Below are positions 23,178-32,054 of a stretch of DNA of 64,000 nucleotides, piece by piece. The notes under the pieces were generated by a model. The model had not been told where the DNA came from and made no database searches. It worked only from the letters and a program-made list of their open reading frames with translations. The position numbers and the translations under genes are program-made. Position 1 is the first letter of the stretch. Each line of letters begins with the position of its first letter. The DNA is from CAYUIG01 sp964444685 (lineage in GTDB: Bacteria > Gemmatimonadota > Gemmatimonadetes > Longimicrobiales > RSA9): positions 32,397 to 96,396 of the forward strand of contig CAYUIG010000006.1 of NCBI GenBank assembly GCA_964444685.1, given 5' to 3'.

Positions 23178-24484
23178 ATGACCTCACCCGCAGTGCGCGC
23201 GCGCTTCAGGTCGATCACGTGTTCACCCCCCGTGATGAGGCGGATGCCGCGCTGATGGGTGAGCCACGCCCATGCCCACTGCAGCAGCACGAGCAAGCGA
23301 TTGCGGAATCCGATGAGATACAGGATGTGCACGAACACCCATGTAAACCACGCGATGAATCCCGATAGGTGGAACGGCCCGATGTCGGCGACCGCGGCCG
23401 CGCGGCCGATCGTCGCGAGCGAGCCCTTGTCGAAGTAGCGGAACGGCGTCCGTTCCTTCCCCTCCAGGTCGGCGCGGATGCAGCGCGCGGCGTGCGTGCC
23501 CATCTGCAGCGCGGCGGGTGCAACGCCGGGCACCATGCTGCCGTCCGGATTCGTCACGTGCGCGAGGTCGCCCAGCACGAAGATCTCTGGGCGACCCGGC
23601 ACGGAGAGATCGGGCGCCACGATGACGCGTCCGGCACGGTCGAGCTCCGCACCGAGACAGCCGCCCAGCGGTGACGCGGCGACGCCGGCGGCCCAGAAGA
23701 TGTTGCGCGCTTCGATGATCACGTCACCGACGTGCACGCGGCCCTTTTCGATGTGCGTGACGAGCGCGTTGGTGCGCACGTCGACACCGAGCTTCTCGAG
23801 CTGCCGCTGCGCGGATGCGGAAAGATCCTCGGGATAGGTCGGCAGCACGCGCGGTCCACCCTCGAGCAGAATCACGCGCGCGGCTGCGGTATCGATGGCG
23901 CGGAAGTCGGACGGCATCGAACTGCGCGCGATCTCGATCATCGCACCGGCCAGCTCCACGCCGGTCGGGCCGCCACCCACGATCACGAAGGTGAGCTCGG
24001 CCCTGCGCGCGGCGGGATCGGCCTCGCGTTCCGCCGCCTCGAACGCGAGCAGGAAGCGGCGCCGTATCTCGGTGGCGTCCTCGATGGTCTTGAGGCCGGG
24101 CGCGTGTTCGGCCCACTCCTCGTGTCCGAAGTACGCGTGCGTGGCGCCCGTGGCGAGTACGAGGAAGTCGTAGTCGAGCGTGCTGCCGTCCGCGAGCTGC
24201 ACCTTGCGCGCATCGGTGTCCACGGACACGACATCACCGAGCCACACTTCGGCGTTGCGCTGCCGGCGCAGCACGGTGCGGATCGGACTGGCAATGTCGG
24301 CCGGGGAGAGCGACGCGGTCGCGACCTGATAGAGCAGCGGCTGGAAGAGATGGAAGTTGCGGACGTCGACGACCGTGATGCGCACGTTGGCGCGGCGCAG
24401 CGAGCGTGCGCAGCGCAGTCCGGCGAAACCGCCGCCCACGATCACGACCCGCGGTGCGGGCTCAGGCACGGGCGTGGGGACCAT
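23174..24484 (-). CDS. ndh: Type II NADH dehydrogenase (NDH-2)
   Basis: 436 aa. Single-subunit, non-proton-pumping NADH:quinone oxidoreductase of the inner membrane face. Two Rossmann motifs: FAD-binding VVIVGGGFAGLRCA near residue 13 and NADH-binding FVIVGGGPTGVELAG near residue 165; also LATGATHAYFGH and the VLGDLAH FAD block near residue 300. The C-terminal 60 residues are amphipathic/hydrophobic (WFTWVFVHILYLIGFRNRLL) and serve as the membrane anchor. Coupled to DUF456 by an ATGA overlap. Confidence 0.9.
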   Translation of the reverse strand: MVPTPVPEPAPRVVIVGGGFAGLRCARSLRRANVRITVVDVRNFHLFQPLLYQVATASLSPADIASPIRTVLRRQRNAEVWLGDVVSVDTDARKVQLADGSTLDYDFLVLATGATHAYFGHEEWAEHAPGLKTIEDATEIRRRFLLAFEAAEREADPAARRAELTFVIVGGGPTGVELAGAMIEIARSSMPSDFRAIDTAAARVILLEGGPRVLPTYPEDLSASAQRQLEKLGVDVRTNALVTHIEKGRVHVGDVIIEARNIFWAAGVAASPLGGCLGAELDRAGRVIVAPDLSVPGRPEIFVLGDLAHVTNPDGSMVPGVAPAALQMGTHAARCIRADLEGKERTPFRYFDKGSLATIGRAAAVADIGPFHLSGFIAWFTWVFVHILYLIGFRNRLLVLLQWAWAWLTHQRGIRLITGGEHVIDLKRARTAGEVM

Positions 24485-24515
24485 GCCTGAGCCTACGCAC
24501 GACCACGAGCCGCCG

Positions 24516-25019
24516 CTACCTCATTCCGGCCTGGTCGGCTTCCGGGTTCACCTGCGCCTCGGCCAGCGCCGACAGCTTCTTGTCCGTCTCGCCTTCCTCG
24601 TCCAGCGTCTGCTGGAGGAGTTCCGCGTGATGCCCGAAGCCGAGCCGCTCCGCATACGACCGCACCGTGCCGTACGCCGCGATCTCGTAGTGCTCGACAC
24701 GCTGCGCTGCGGCGATGAGCGCCGCGTCCATCACATCCGGCTGCGCGTCCTCCTTCATCATGTCCGAGCCTTCCTCGATCAGCCCGGCCATCCCGACGCA
24801 CTTCTTGCCGCGCGGGCTGCGCTCGAGTTCATCGAAGATCGACTCGAGACGGCGCACCTGCTCCTTCGTGACCTCCAGATGCTCCTCGAAGGCCGTGCGC
24901 AGCTCTTCGTCGGCCGCCTTCTTCGCCATCTTCGGCAGTGCCTTCAGCAACTGGTTCTCCGCGCTGTACAGATCCTTCAGCTCCTCGACGTACAGGTCCC
25001 TCAGCGTCTCCATCGCCAT
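24516..25019 (-). CDS. DUF892 (YciF/YciE-type) ferritin-like protein
   Basis: 167 aa, four-helix ferritin-like fold. Conserved helices include ELKDLYSAENQLLKALPKMA at the N-terminus, EEHLEVTKEQVRRLE, and AAQRVEHYEIAAYGT with carboxylate and His ligands for a di-metal site. YciF-type proteins are stress-induced. RBS AGGAGGTCGG before ATG 25019. It lies 31 bp upstream of ndh and is probably co-transcribed. Confidence 0.88.
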   Translation of the reverse strand: MAMETLRDLYVEELKDLYSAENQLLKALPKMAKKAADEELRTAFEEHLEVTKEQVRRLESIFDELERSPRGKKCVGMAGLIEEGSDMMKEDAQPDVMDAALIAAAQRVEHYEIAAYGTVRSYAERLGFGHHAELLQQTLDEEGETDKKLSALAEAQVNPEADQAGMR

Positions 25020-25115
25020 GACCGACCTCCTGCGTGCGGGTTCACATGTTCGGTGGCAATGTGCAAGGAGGATGCCTCTGGAATGCGGGGGCGGGGGCGT
25101 TGGGCGGAGCGAGAT

Positions 25116-25160
25116 GGGAACTGCGGGGAATGCGGGAACTGCGGGAACTGCGGGAACGAC
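25116..25160. repeat. 9-bp tandem repeat (GGGAACTGC, 5 units)
   Basis: GGGAACTGC at 25116, 25134 and 25143, with variants at 25125 and 25152. It lies in the 183-bp gap between the DUF892 start and the LysM protein stop, possibly within the DUF892 promoter region. Confidence 0.65.
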
Positions 25161-25169
25161 ACGCCAAGG

Positions 25170-25190
25170 CGGACGGGCGGATCCCGTCCG
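25170..25190 (-). terminator. Hairpin downstream of the LysM protein gene
   Basis: Perfect 8-bp stem CGGACGGG/CCCGTCCG with a 5-nt loop, 12 bp past the stop of the minus-strand gene at 25203. No U-run follows, so termination is only probable. Confidence 0.45.
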
Positions 25191-25202
25191 GCTGAGAGGC
25201 AG

Positions 25203-25979
25203 CTAGTTCGAGCCGGTTACCGGAACGGAGAGGGTCTGGCCGGCGACGATGCGAGAGGAGGTGAGGCCGTTGGCCTCCTTGAGGGCGTCGACAGTGGTGC
25301 CATGCTCGCGGGCAATGGACCAGAGCGAGTCGCCGCGGCCGACGCGCACCTCGATCTTCTCGCCGTCGAGCGAAGCGGCGACCTTCGGCTCGGCCGGGCG
25401 GCCGGTGCGGCCTTCGACCGCGTCGACGTAGGCGAGGTACTGCGCGGGGAAGACGGCGATGTGGTAGTGGGCCGGGTACCGCTCGCGGGTAGCGTCGAGC
25501 ACCCCCCGCGATTCGAGCGAAAGCAGGACGCGCTCGAGCCAGCGGCGGCACGAGGTCTTGTTGCTGCGGCGCAGGTCCACGGCCATTCCGGCGGGATGCA
25601 CGGAGAGCGTGGATGCGTTGCGCGGCTGACGCGATTCGGGGCGGGTGAGGCTGGTGACGACGAGCTTCTCGCCGCAGCCGGCGTGGTACTGTGAAGCCAG
25701 GCGCTCCACGAACGTGCGGACGGCGGGTCGCGCGTAGGGGAACGAGACGTTGGCCAGCTCGTAGTGGCTGTTGCCCTTCACGGGCTCGAGGAGCCCGAGC
25801 CGGACGAAGCGGCGTACGTCGGACGTGGACGCGAGGAAGGTGTAGTCGTGCGCGCGGGCCACGTTGTTCTGCCGGTTCATTGCGGCCTGCGAACCGACGA
25901 GCGACTGGGCCCGTGCGGGCGCTGCTGCTGCCAGCGCCAGAAAAAAAAGACCTGCGACGGTCGCGATTCTGTGCGTCAT
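25203..25979 (-). CDS. Secreted DUF5715-type protein with a C-terminal LysM domain
   Basis: 258 aa with a signal peptide ending ARAQ. Residues about 30-195 hold conserved LTRPESRQ, NASTLSVHPAGMAVDL and HYHIAVFPAQYLAY blocks, a metal-peptidase-like arrangement of His and Asp seen in DUF5715 proteins and reminiscent of VanY/YcbK-type folds. Residues about 208-255 form a LysM peptidoglycan-binding domain (RVGRGDSLWSIAREHGTTVD). Inferred role: cell-wall-associated enzyme. The start at 25979 gives a clean signal peptide; a longer frame upstream has none. Confidence 0.82.
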   Translation of the reverse strand: MTHRIATVAGLFFLALAAAAPARAQSLVGSQAAMNRQNNVARAHDYTFLASTSDVRRFVRLGLLEPVKGNSHYELANVSFPYARPAVRTFVERLASQYHAGCGEKLVVTSLTRPESRQPRNASTLSVHPAGMAVDLRRSNKTSCRRWLERVLLSLESRGVLDATRERYPAHYHIAVFPAQYLAYVDAVEGRTGRPAEPKVAASLDGEKIEVRVGRGDSLWSIAREHGTTVDALKEANGLTSSRIVAGQTLSVPVTGSN

Positions 25980-26269
25980 CCTTCGAGTCTGCCGAGGCCA
26001 CACCCATGGCCGCCCGTGGGCGGCCGCGATTCCGCGCGGCGCGGGGACACGCCTCGCTCCGGTCGACGTCCGCACGGAATCCTACGACGGCCGTCGTCCC
26101 GGGGTTCCGCGAGCGCGGGGAACGCGCGCGGGGCCCACGAGCCGGAACCCCATGTATAGCACGCGGATGACGCTCCTGTCCAGACTCATGGCGCGGAGTG
26201 GCGGAAGATCGGCTAGGTTGCAGGGCGGACGGGCCGTTCCGGGCCCGCCCGGCAGAGACACGGGACCCC

Positions 26270-27619
26270 TTGGAAGAAACCCGGGAAGACGCCACATCGC
26301 CGGCCAACGGGACGCTGGGCCTGGCCCTGCGCGCCCTGCGCCACCGCAACTTCCGGCTTTTCACGCTCGGCCAGACGATCTCGCTGATCGGCACCTGGAT
26401 GCAGCAGGTGGCCGTGGCATGGCTCGTCTACCGCCTCACCGGCTCCGCCCTCCTCCTCGGCATCGTCGGCTTCGTGGCCCAGGCGCCGGTCTTCCTGCTG
26501 GCGCCGTTCGCCGGCGAGCTGGCGGACCGCACGGACCGCCGGCGTATCGTGATCGCCACGCAGGCGGCCGCAATGGTCCAGGCGCTGGTGCTCGCCGTGC
26601 TCGTTCTGACCGGGGGCGTCGAGATGTGGCACATCATCGCGCTGATGGCGCTGCTCGGCGCCATCAACGGCTTCGACATCCCGGCGCGCCAGTCGTTCCT
26701 CGTCGAGATGGTGGGCGGCCGCGACGACCTCGCGAACGCGATCGCGCTCAACTCATCGATCTTCAACGGGGCGCGTCTCGTCGGTCCTGCGCTCGCCGGC
26801 TTCGCGATCGCGGCCATCGGCGAAGGGATGGTGCTGCTGATCAACGGCATCAGCTACATCGCCGTGCTGGCGGCACTGCTGGCCATGGACGTGCCGCCGC
26901 GTACACTGCCGGAGACCGAGGATCCGATGCTGCGGCGGATGACGGAAGGTTTTCGCTACGCCTTCGGCTTCGGTCCGATCCGTGCCATCCTCGCGATGGT
27001 GGCCGTCGTGAGTCTCGTGGGGGTGCCGTTCACGGTTCTGCTGCCGATCATCGCCGAGGATGTGCTGGGAGGTGGCGCCCGGACGCTGGGCTTTCTGACG
27101 GCTGCGACTGGACTCGGAGCGCTCTGCGGCGCACTTTTCCTTGCATCGCGCCGCACCGTCCGCGGGTTGGGCCGGATCATAGGGTTCGCCGCGCTGCTGT
27201 TCGGGTCAGCGCTCGTAGCGGTCGGGTTTTCGCGTGAGCTGTTGCTCTCCATTCCGCTGCTGGTTCTCGCCGGGTTCGGAATGATGACGCAGATGGCGTC
27301 GAGCAACACCGTGCTTCAGACGCTGGTGGACGACGACAAGCGCGGCCGCATCATGAGCCTCTACAGCATGGCGTACGTCGGCATGGCGCCGCTCGGCGCG
27401 CTCTTCGCGGGCGTGGTGGCCGCACGCATCGGTGCGCCCGCCACGATCTCCGTCGGGGGCGCGTGCTGTATTCTGGCGAGCATCGTCTTCGCCAGCCGGA
27501 TCCCTGCACTGCGTGCGGAAGTGCGCCCGATCTACGTCCGGCTCGGCATCATCCCCGAAGTGGCGCGCGGGATTCAGGTGGTCACGCATCAGATCGGACC
27601 ACGGGATCGCAATGCCTGA
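26270..27619 (+). CDS. MFS transporter (EntS/MFS_3-like exporter)
   Basis: 449 aa from TTG 26270; an alternative GTG start at 26198 adds 24 residues with poor codon bias. About 12 membrane segments, beginning FRLFTLGQTISLIGTWMQQV. The MFS loop motif ELADRTDRRRI lies between TM2 and TM3, and a second in-family motif DDDKRGRIMSLYSMAY is in the C-terminal half. It resembles EntS-type drug or siderophore exporters; substrate unknown. Its stop overlaps the start of a hybrid histidine kinase by 8 bp, so the two are co-transcribed and may be functionally linked. Confidence 0.85.
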   Translation: MEETREDATSPANGTLGLALRALRHRNFRLFTLGQTISLIGTWMQQVAVAWLVYRLTGSALLLGIVGFVAQAPVFLLAPFAGELADRTDRRRIVIATQAAAMVQALVLAVLVLTGGVEMWHIIALMALLGAINGFDIPARQSFLVEMVGGRDDLANAIALNSSIFNGARLVGPALAGFAIAAIGEGMVLLINGISYIAVLAALLAMDVPPRTLPETEDPMLRRMTEGFRYAFGFGPIRAILAMVAVVSLVGVPFTVLLPIIAEDVLGGGARTLGFLTAATGLGALCGALFLASRRTVRGLGRIIGFAALLFGSALVAVGFSRELLLSIPLLVLAGFGMMTQMASSNTVLQTLVDDDKRGRIMSLYSMAYVGMAPLGALFAGVVAARIGAPATISVGGACCILASIVFASRIPALRAEVRPIYVRLGIIPEVARGIQVVTHQIGPRDRNA

Positions 27620-29606
27620 GTCCACCTGGATCGTCGGCCTCGTACTGGCCGGTGTGCTCATCGTTGCCGTTCTCCTCGTCGCGCGGTTCCGGCGCGGTCT
27701 CGCAGAGGAGGTGGCCGCTCGCGAAGCGGCGCTCGCCGCGCAGCGGCGGTTCCAGCAGCTTGTCGACAATGTCGATGCCGTCGTGTGGGAAGGCGATCCG
27801 GAAACGTACCGCGTGAGCTTCGTGAACAGCGGCGCCGAACGAGCGTTCGGCTATCCGGTGTCCGCTTGGCTCGCCGGGCCCGGGTTCTGGCGTCGTTTCA
27901 TCCATCCCGACGACTTCGACGCGGTACTCCAGCACTGTGCCGAAGCGGCGCGGCGCGGAGAGGATCATACGCTCGAGTATCGCGTGGTGACCGCGAGCGG
28001 CGAGCTGCGCTGGGTACACGACCAGGTGCGCGTCGAGACCGACGCGGAGGGCCGGCCGGCGCGACTGTTCGGTGTGATGGTGGACATCACATCCCGTCAG
28101 CGCGGCGAGGCGGCACTGCGCGAGACGCAGGAGCGGCTGCGGCGCATCATCGATCAGGCGGCCGACCCCCTGCTCGTGCACGACCAGGACGGCCGCTTCG
28201 TCGAGGTTAACCGCCGCGCGTGTGAAGTACTCGGATACACACGCGACGAACTGCTCTCGCTGCGCGTCGCCGACATCGAGGTGGACCGGCGGCCGGGTAC
28301 ACCGGATGGGGATGGCGACGTGGTCACGCACAGCGCCACGTACCGGCGGCGCGATGGCACGACGTTCCCCGTCGAGGTGCGGGCGGGCCGGGTGCAGTGG
28401 GATGGCCGGCCGATGATGGTGGCGATCGCGCGCGACATGAGCGAGCGCAACCGCCTCGAGCAGCAGCTCCGCATGTCGCAGAAGATGGAGGCTGTCGGCC
28501 AGCTCGCGGGCGGCGTGGCGCACGACTTCAACAATCTGCTCACGGCGATCAAGGGTCACATCGAGCTGCTGCTCCAGGAGACGGGCCCCGGCCACGTCGT
28601 GCGCAGCGATCTCGAGGCAATCGCGAAGGCGGCGGACCGCGCGGCGGAACTTACGCGTCAGCTGCTCGCGTTCAGCCGCCGCCAGATCTTCACGCCGGAG
28701 TCCGTGGATCTGAACGGGTTCGTCGAGTCGCTGCGGCCGGTGGCCGAGCGGATGGCGGACGGTCGAGTGCGGGTGCGGACGGTAACCGCGGCGTCGCAAC
28801 CGGCGCACGTGGACCGTGCGCAGCTCGAGCAGGTGCTGATCATTCTCATATCCAACGCCCTCGAAGCGATGAGCGACGGCGGTGAGCTCACGATCGGCGC
28901 GCGCGACGAGCACGTGGATGAGGATGCGGAGCTGCGCTGGCGCCACGCGTACGTGCAGGCGGGCGAGTACGTCGTGCTGTACGTGGCGGACACGGGGCAC
29001 GGCATGGATGCGGCCACTGCGGCGCGCGTGTTCGAGCCCTTCTACACCACGCGCAACAAGGGCCGAACGGCGGGACTCGGACTGTCCACGGCGTACGGCA
29101 TCGTCAAGCAGAGCGACGGCTACATCATTGCGGAGAGTGCGCCCGACCGCGGCACGACCTTCCACGTGTACCTGCCGCGGCAGGGGACGCGTGCGGAGCG
29201 GCCGGCGCACGAGCCCCGCTCCGATGCGGAGCCGTCGACGGACCGGCTCGTGCTCGTCGTGGAGGATGAACCGGCCGTCCGGTCGCTGATCGGCCGCGTT
29301 CTGTCGAAGCGCGGCTACGTGGTGATCGAGGCGGCGAACGGACGCGAGGCACTCGAGCGGGCAGGCGAGTCGCTGCGGCCGGTGGACCTGCTGATCTCCG
29401 ACATCGTGATGCCCGAGATGGACGGCCCCGAGCTCGCGCGCCGGCTGGGCGAAACACGGCCCGGGCTCCCCGTGCTCCTGATTTCCGGCTACAGCCACGA
29501 CGCGATCGTGCGCGAGGGCGCGTTCCCCGCGGGCGCGGCGTTCCTCGGAAAACCCTTTACGCCAAGCGAACTCGCCGCGCGGGTCGAGGAGATCCTGCGG
29601 GACTGA
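27612..29606 (+). CDS. Hybrid sensor histidine kinase (TM-PAS-PAS-HisKA-HATPase-REC)
   Basis: 664 aa. One N-terminal TM segment (residues 7-24), then two PAS domains (about 45-165 and 172-285; the first keeps the HPDD motif), HisKA with phospho-acceptor His304 (GGVAHDFNNLL), an ATPase domain (ISNALEAMSDGGELTIG N-box, DTGHGMDAATAARVFEPF, GLGLSTAYGIV) and a C-terminal receiver (about 545-664) with Asp597 and Lys647. No extracytoplasmic sensor domain is present, so the signal is probably cytoplasmic or membrane-derived. No output regulator is adjacent. The start ATG lies inside the MFS 3' end. Confidence 0.92.
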   Translation: MPESTWIVGLVLAGVLIVAVLLVARFRRGLAEEVAAREAALAAQRRFQQLVDNVDAVVWEGDPETYRVSFVNSGAERAFGYPVSAWLAGPGFWRRFIHPDDFDAVLQHCAEAARRGEDHTLEYRVVTASGELRWVHDQVRVETDAEGRPARLFGVMVDITSRQRGEAALRETQERLRRIIDQAADPLLVHDQDGRFVEVNRRACEVLGYTRDELLSLRVADIEVDRRPGTPDGDGDVVTHSATYRRRDGTTFPVEVRAGRVQWDGRPMMVAIARDMSERNRLEQQLRMSQKMEAVGQLAGGVAHDFNNLLTAIKGHIELLLQETGPGHVVRSDLEAIAKAADRAAELTRQLLAFSRRQIFTPESVDLNGFVESLRPVAERMADGRVRVRTVTAASQPAHVDRAQLEQVLIILISNALEAMSDGGELTIGARDEHVDEDAELRWRHAYVQAGEYVVLYVADTGHGMDAATAARVFEPFYTTRNKGRTAGLGLSTAYGIVKQSDGYIIAESAPDRGTTFHVYLPRQGTRAERPAHEPRSDAEPSTDRLVLVVEDEPAVRSLIGRVLSKRGYVVIEAANGREALERAGESLRPVDLLISDIVMPEMDGPELARRLGETRPGLPVLLISGYSHDAIVREGAFPAGAAFLGKPFTPSELAARVEEILRD

Positions 29607-29613
29607 GCCCGGG

Positions 29614-29642
29614 TTTTCAGAGACGGCTGTTTCCGCTATAAT
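29614..29642 (+). promoter_or_regulatory. Sigma70-type promoter of the TPR protein gene
   Basis: TTTTCA (29614) and a perfect TATAAT (29637) with 17-bp spacing, 104 bp before the ATG at 29746. It sits immediately after the histidine kinase stop. Confidence 0.7.
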
Positions 29643-29745
29643 CGCGGTTCCCTGAACCGGTGCCTCCCGGCCCGTGTATGAATCCAGTGGCCGTCGCAAG
29701 CGCAAGGCGCGGCCGCATACGATCCGCTCCAACGGAGGCTGTACC

Positions 29746-31023
29746 ATGACCCCTCAGCGCGGCCTGTTCCCGGCCATGCTCGCCCTGCTACTGCCGGCCG
29801 CGGTGGCCGCACAGGGCCCCAAGGACAACGACTACACGCGCGAAGCCTCGAAGTACGTGGGACTCGCGCTGGCGCGGCAGGACACGGCAGAGCAGCGCCA
29901 GATGTACGAGCAGGCGCTCCAGGCCCTGTCTACCGGAATGGCTGCCGACGCGCAGAATCCCAAGGTCTGGTACCTGGCCGGACAGGCGCACGCGGGCCTC
30001 GGCCACATCGCGGCAGCCGACAGCGCGTTCGACCGCGCACTCTCCCTCTATCCGGACTATGCGGACGAGATCGAGGCGGAGCGGATCTCGGCGTGGCTGC
30101 TGGGCTTCGATCTCGGCGTGGCCGCCATGGAGGCGGAGAATTACGAAGCGGCGCTGGCGATGTTCAACGCCACCCACGACGTCTATCCGATGCGGCCGGA
30201 AGCGCTGCTCAACGCGAGCAACCTGTACACGGCGCTCGGACAGTACGACGGCGCGCTGATGGCCCTCGACTCCGTGATCGCAATCGTCGCGGGTCCTGAG
30301 TTCCAGAAGCTCGAAGCCGAGGAGCAGGCCACCTGGACCAGCTACGGCGAGTTGGCGAAGGGCACGCTGCCCGAGGTGCTCGGCATGCTGGGCGTCGAGC
30401 AGTACGGCAACGGCGAGTTCGTGGCGGCGCACGAAACGTTCACGCGCGCCTACGAGATGAACCCGTACTCGCGCGACTACGCGTTCAACATCGTGCAGTC
30501 GCTGTACGCGCAGGCCACGGAGCTGGAGAAGCAGGTTGCGGCCGCAGGCGAGGGCGGTGCGCCGGCGAACGTGACGACATCGCTCCAGGAGATCTACACG
30601 GCGCTGATCCCGGCCGTCGATGAAGCCGAGAAGAGCGACCCGGCCAGCGCATCGCTCACGATGATCCAGGCGCGTGCGCACGAGCGGCTCGGCGCGCTGA
30701 CGAACGACGCGGCGCACGGACAGGGCACGCAGGCTGTACTCCAGCGCTACGAGGAGCGCGGCCTCGACGTCGATGAGCTCCTCGTGGAGCCGCTCGAGAC
30801 CGGCTTCCGCGTGCAGGGCTCGGTCATCAACCGCAAGGAAGCGGCGGCCGGTTCGAACGTCACGGTGGTGTTCACGCTGCTCGGCCGCGATGGCTCGACC
30901 ATTGGCGAACAGCAGATCCCGGTGACGCTCGCTGCGAAGGATCAGCCCGCTCCGTTCCAGGCGGAGGTGCCGATGTCCGGTGCGGTGCCGTTCGCGGGGT
31001 GGAAGTACCGCATCGATCGATAG
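29746..31023 (+). CDS. Secreted TPR-repeat protein with a C-terminal FxLYD-like domain
   Basis: 425 aa with a signal peptide ending AVAAQ. Residues about 25-330 are helical TPR units (KVWYLAGQAHAGLGHIAAAD; ALLNASNLYTALGQYDGALM; GEFVAAHETFTRAYEMNPYS). Residues about 355-425 form a beta domain (GFRVQGSVINRKEAAAGSNV) like FxLYD modules. Probably a periplasmic scaffold; no enzyme motif. The start is set at 29746 behind ACGGAGGCTGTACC; an earlier in-frame start lacks a site. It has its own promoter and a strong terminator, so it is monocistronic. Confidence 0.82.
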   Translation: MTPQRGLFPAMLALLLPAAVAAQGPKDNDYTREASKYVGLALARQDTAEQRQMYEQALQALSTGMAADAQNPKVWYLAGQAHAGLGHIAAADSAFDRALSLYPDYADEIEAERISAWLLGFDLGVAAMEAENYEAALAMFNATHDVYPMRPEALLNASNLYTALGQYDGALMALDSVIAIVAGPEFQKLEAEEQATWTSYGELAKGTLPEVLGMLGVEQYGNGEFVAAHETFTRAYEMNPYSRDYAFNIVQSLYAQATELEKQVAAAGEGGAPANVTTSLQEIYTALIPAVDEAEKSDPASASLTMIQARAHERLGALTNDAAHGQGTQAVLQRYEERGLDVDELLVEPLETGFRVQGSVINRKEAAAGSNVTVVFTLLGRDGSTIGEQQIPVTLAAKDQPAPFQAEVPMSGAVPFAGWKYRIDR

Positions 31024-31044
31024 GCTCTGCCGAGTACAAGAGAG

Positions 31045-31087
31045 CCGGCCCGCTCGCGTTGCTTTGCGAGCGGGCCGGTTCCTTTTC
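31045..31087 (+). terminator. Strong rho-independent terminator
   Basis: A perfect 13-bp GC stem (31045-31057 with 31066-31078) with an 8-nt loop, followed by TTCCTTTT, 22 bp after the TPR protein stop. Confidence 0.9.
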
Positions 31088-31094
31088 ACGACAT

Positions 31095-31248
31095 ATTCAC
31101 CGCAGAGGCGCAAAGGGCACAGAGTAATTCTTTTGTTCCGTTTGGTCGGCGGTGCGGCGCATGTTCTCGACCTTCATCGTGAACGTGCGTTACCCGGAAT
31201 TCAATACAGTAGTTGTTCTCCGCGTCCTCTGCGCCTCTGTGGTGAATT
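31095..31248. repeat. Long inverted repeat, copy A
   Basis: Starts ATTCACCGCAGAGGCGCA (31095) and ends with its near-complement TGCGCCTCTGTGGTGAAT (to 31248), with more than 100 bp between the arms. The arm sequence resembles the TTCACCACAGAG-type intergenic element found in many bacterial genomes. It lies 14 bp from the stop of the OMP gene. Confidence 0.75.
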
Positions 31249-31262
31249 CAACCTCAGGACAT

Positions 31263-31844
31263 CTAACGCCCACCGAAGCGCAGGCCGATCATGAAGAAGG
31301 AATCGTGTCGGCCGAAGACATCATCGTCGCGGGTGATGTAGTCGGACACTTCGGCCATGATGCCGAACTTCCCGAACATGAAGTCGGCACCGATGCCGAT
31401 GTGCAGGGCACCATCGGTTTCATCGCTCGGCAATGCATCGGAGAAGCCGTCGTCATCCCACGAGTAGCCCTCGTGCTTCAATGCGAGCCCGGCGATGCCG
31501 TAGGGCTGAATGCCTATGATGCGCGGGATCGGCCGCAGCACGAGGTCGCCGGAGACGGCGAGGAGCGTACCCTCACCGATCTCGTCCGGATTCGCGACGC
31601 CGTGCTCCTCGATCGTTGCGCCGGTGGCATAGGCCAGGCCGACACGGAGGAAGGAGAACTCGACGAACGCGCCGAGCCCGAGCGCGTTCCCCTTCGCGAT
31701 CCGGCCCCCACCGGCCGCGTCGCGCAGGTCGTACAGATCGCTGCCGGGGTGTACCGCGCCGGCGGTCAGGCCGAAGCTCGCCTGGCCCGCCGCTGCGGCA
31801 GGGGCAAGGAGTGCAAGCAGAAATACCCACGTAACAGGTTTCAT
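31263..31844 (-). CDS. Outer-membrane beta-barrel protein
   Basis: 193 aa with a signal peptide ending AAAAGQ. The mature part shows alternating hydrophobic strands and acidic turns (LGAFVEFSFLRVGLAYATGA, LLAVSGDLVLRPIPRIIGIQ) and ends with an amphipathic strand (SFFMIGLRFGG), typical of a small 8-stranded OmpA/OmpW-like barrel. Function unknown. ATG 31844 is preceded by GAGAGAGG. The gene is bracketed on both sides by long inverted repeats of one family. Confidence 0.8.
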   Translation of the reverse strand: MKPVTWVFLLALLAPAAAAGQASFGLTAGAVHPGSDLYDLRDAAGGGRIAKGNALGLGAFVEFSFLRVGLAYATGATIEEHGVANPDEIGEGTLLAVSGDLVLRPIPRIIGIQPYGIAGLALKHEGYSWDDDGFSDALPSDETDGALHIGIGADFMFGKFGIMAEVSDYITRDDDVFGRHDSFFMIGLRFGGR

Positions 31845-31874
31845 GAAGCCTCTCTCGCTGTTGAAGGAAACTGC

Positions 31875-31965
31875 ATTCACCACGGAGAACGCGGAGATCG
31901 CGGAGCCACCCCAACAGGTCAAGAACAAGTTTGTTCTCCGTTCTCGCTGCGGCTCTGCGGTGAAT
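31875..31965. repeat. Long inverted repeat, copy B
   Basis: Starts ATTCACCACGGAGAACGCGG (31875) and ends CTGCGGTGAAT (to 31965), with arms again complementary. Same family as copy A at 31095-31248; it lies 31 bp upstream of the OMP gene start, so it overlaps that gene's promoter region. Confidence 0.75.
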
Positions 31966-32054
31966 TCCGTTCTTGCGTCCTCGCCGTTCTCCTACAGGCG
32001 CCGGGGAGTCCGGAGTTCCGTTGTGCGGCGGCGCGGACCTGCGTAGCGTTGGGC

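Noticed and set aside
31095..31965. Insertion sequence carrying the OMP gene
   Set aside because: The enclosed gene encodes a signal peptide and beta-barrel, not a transposase; only the non-coding repeats are mobile-like.
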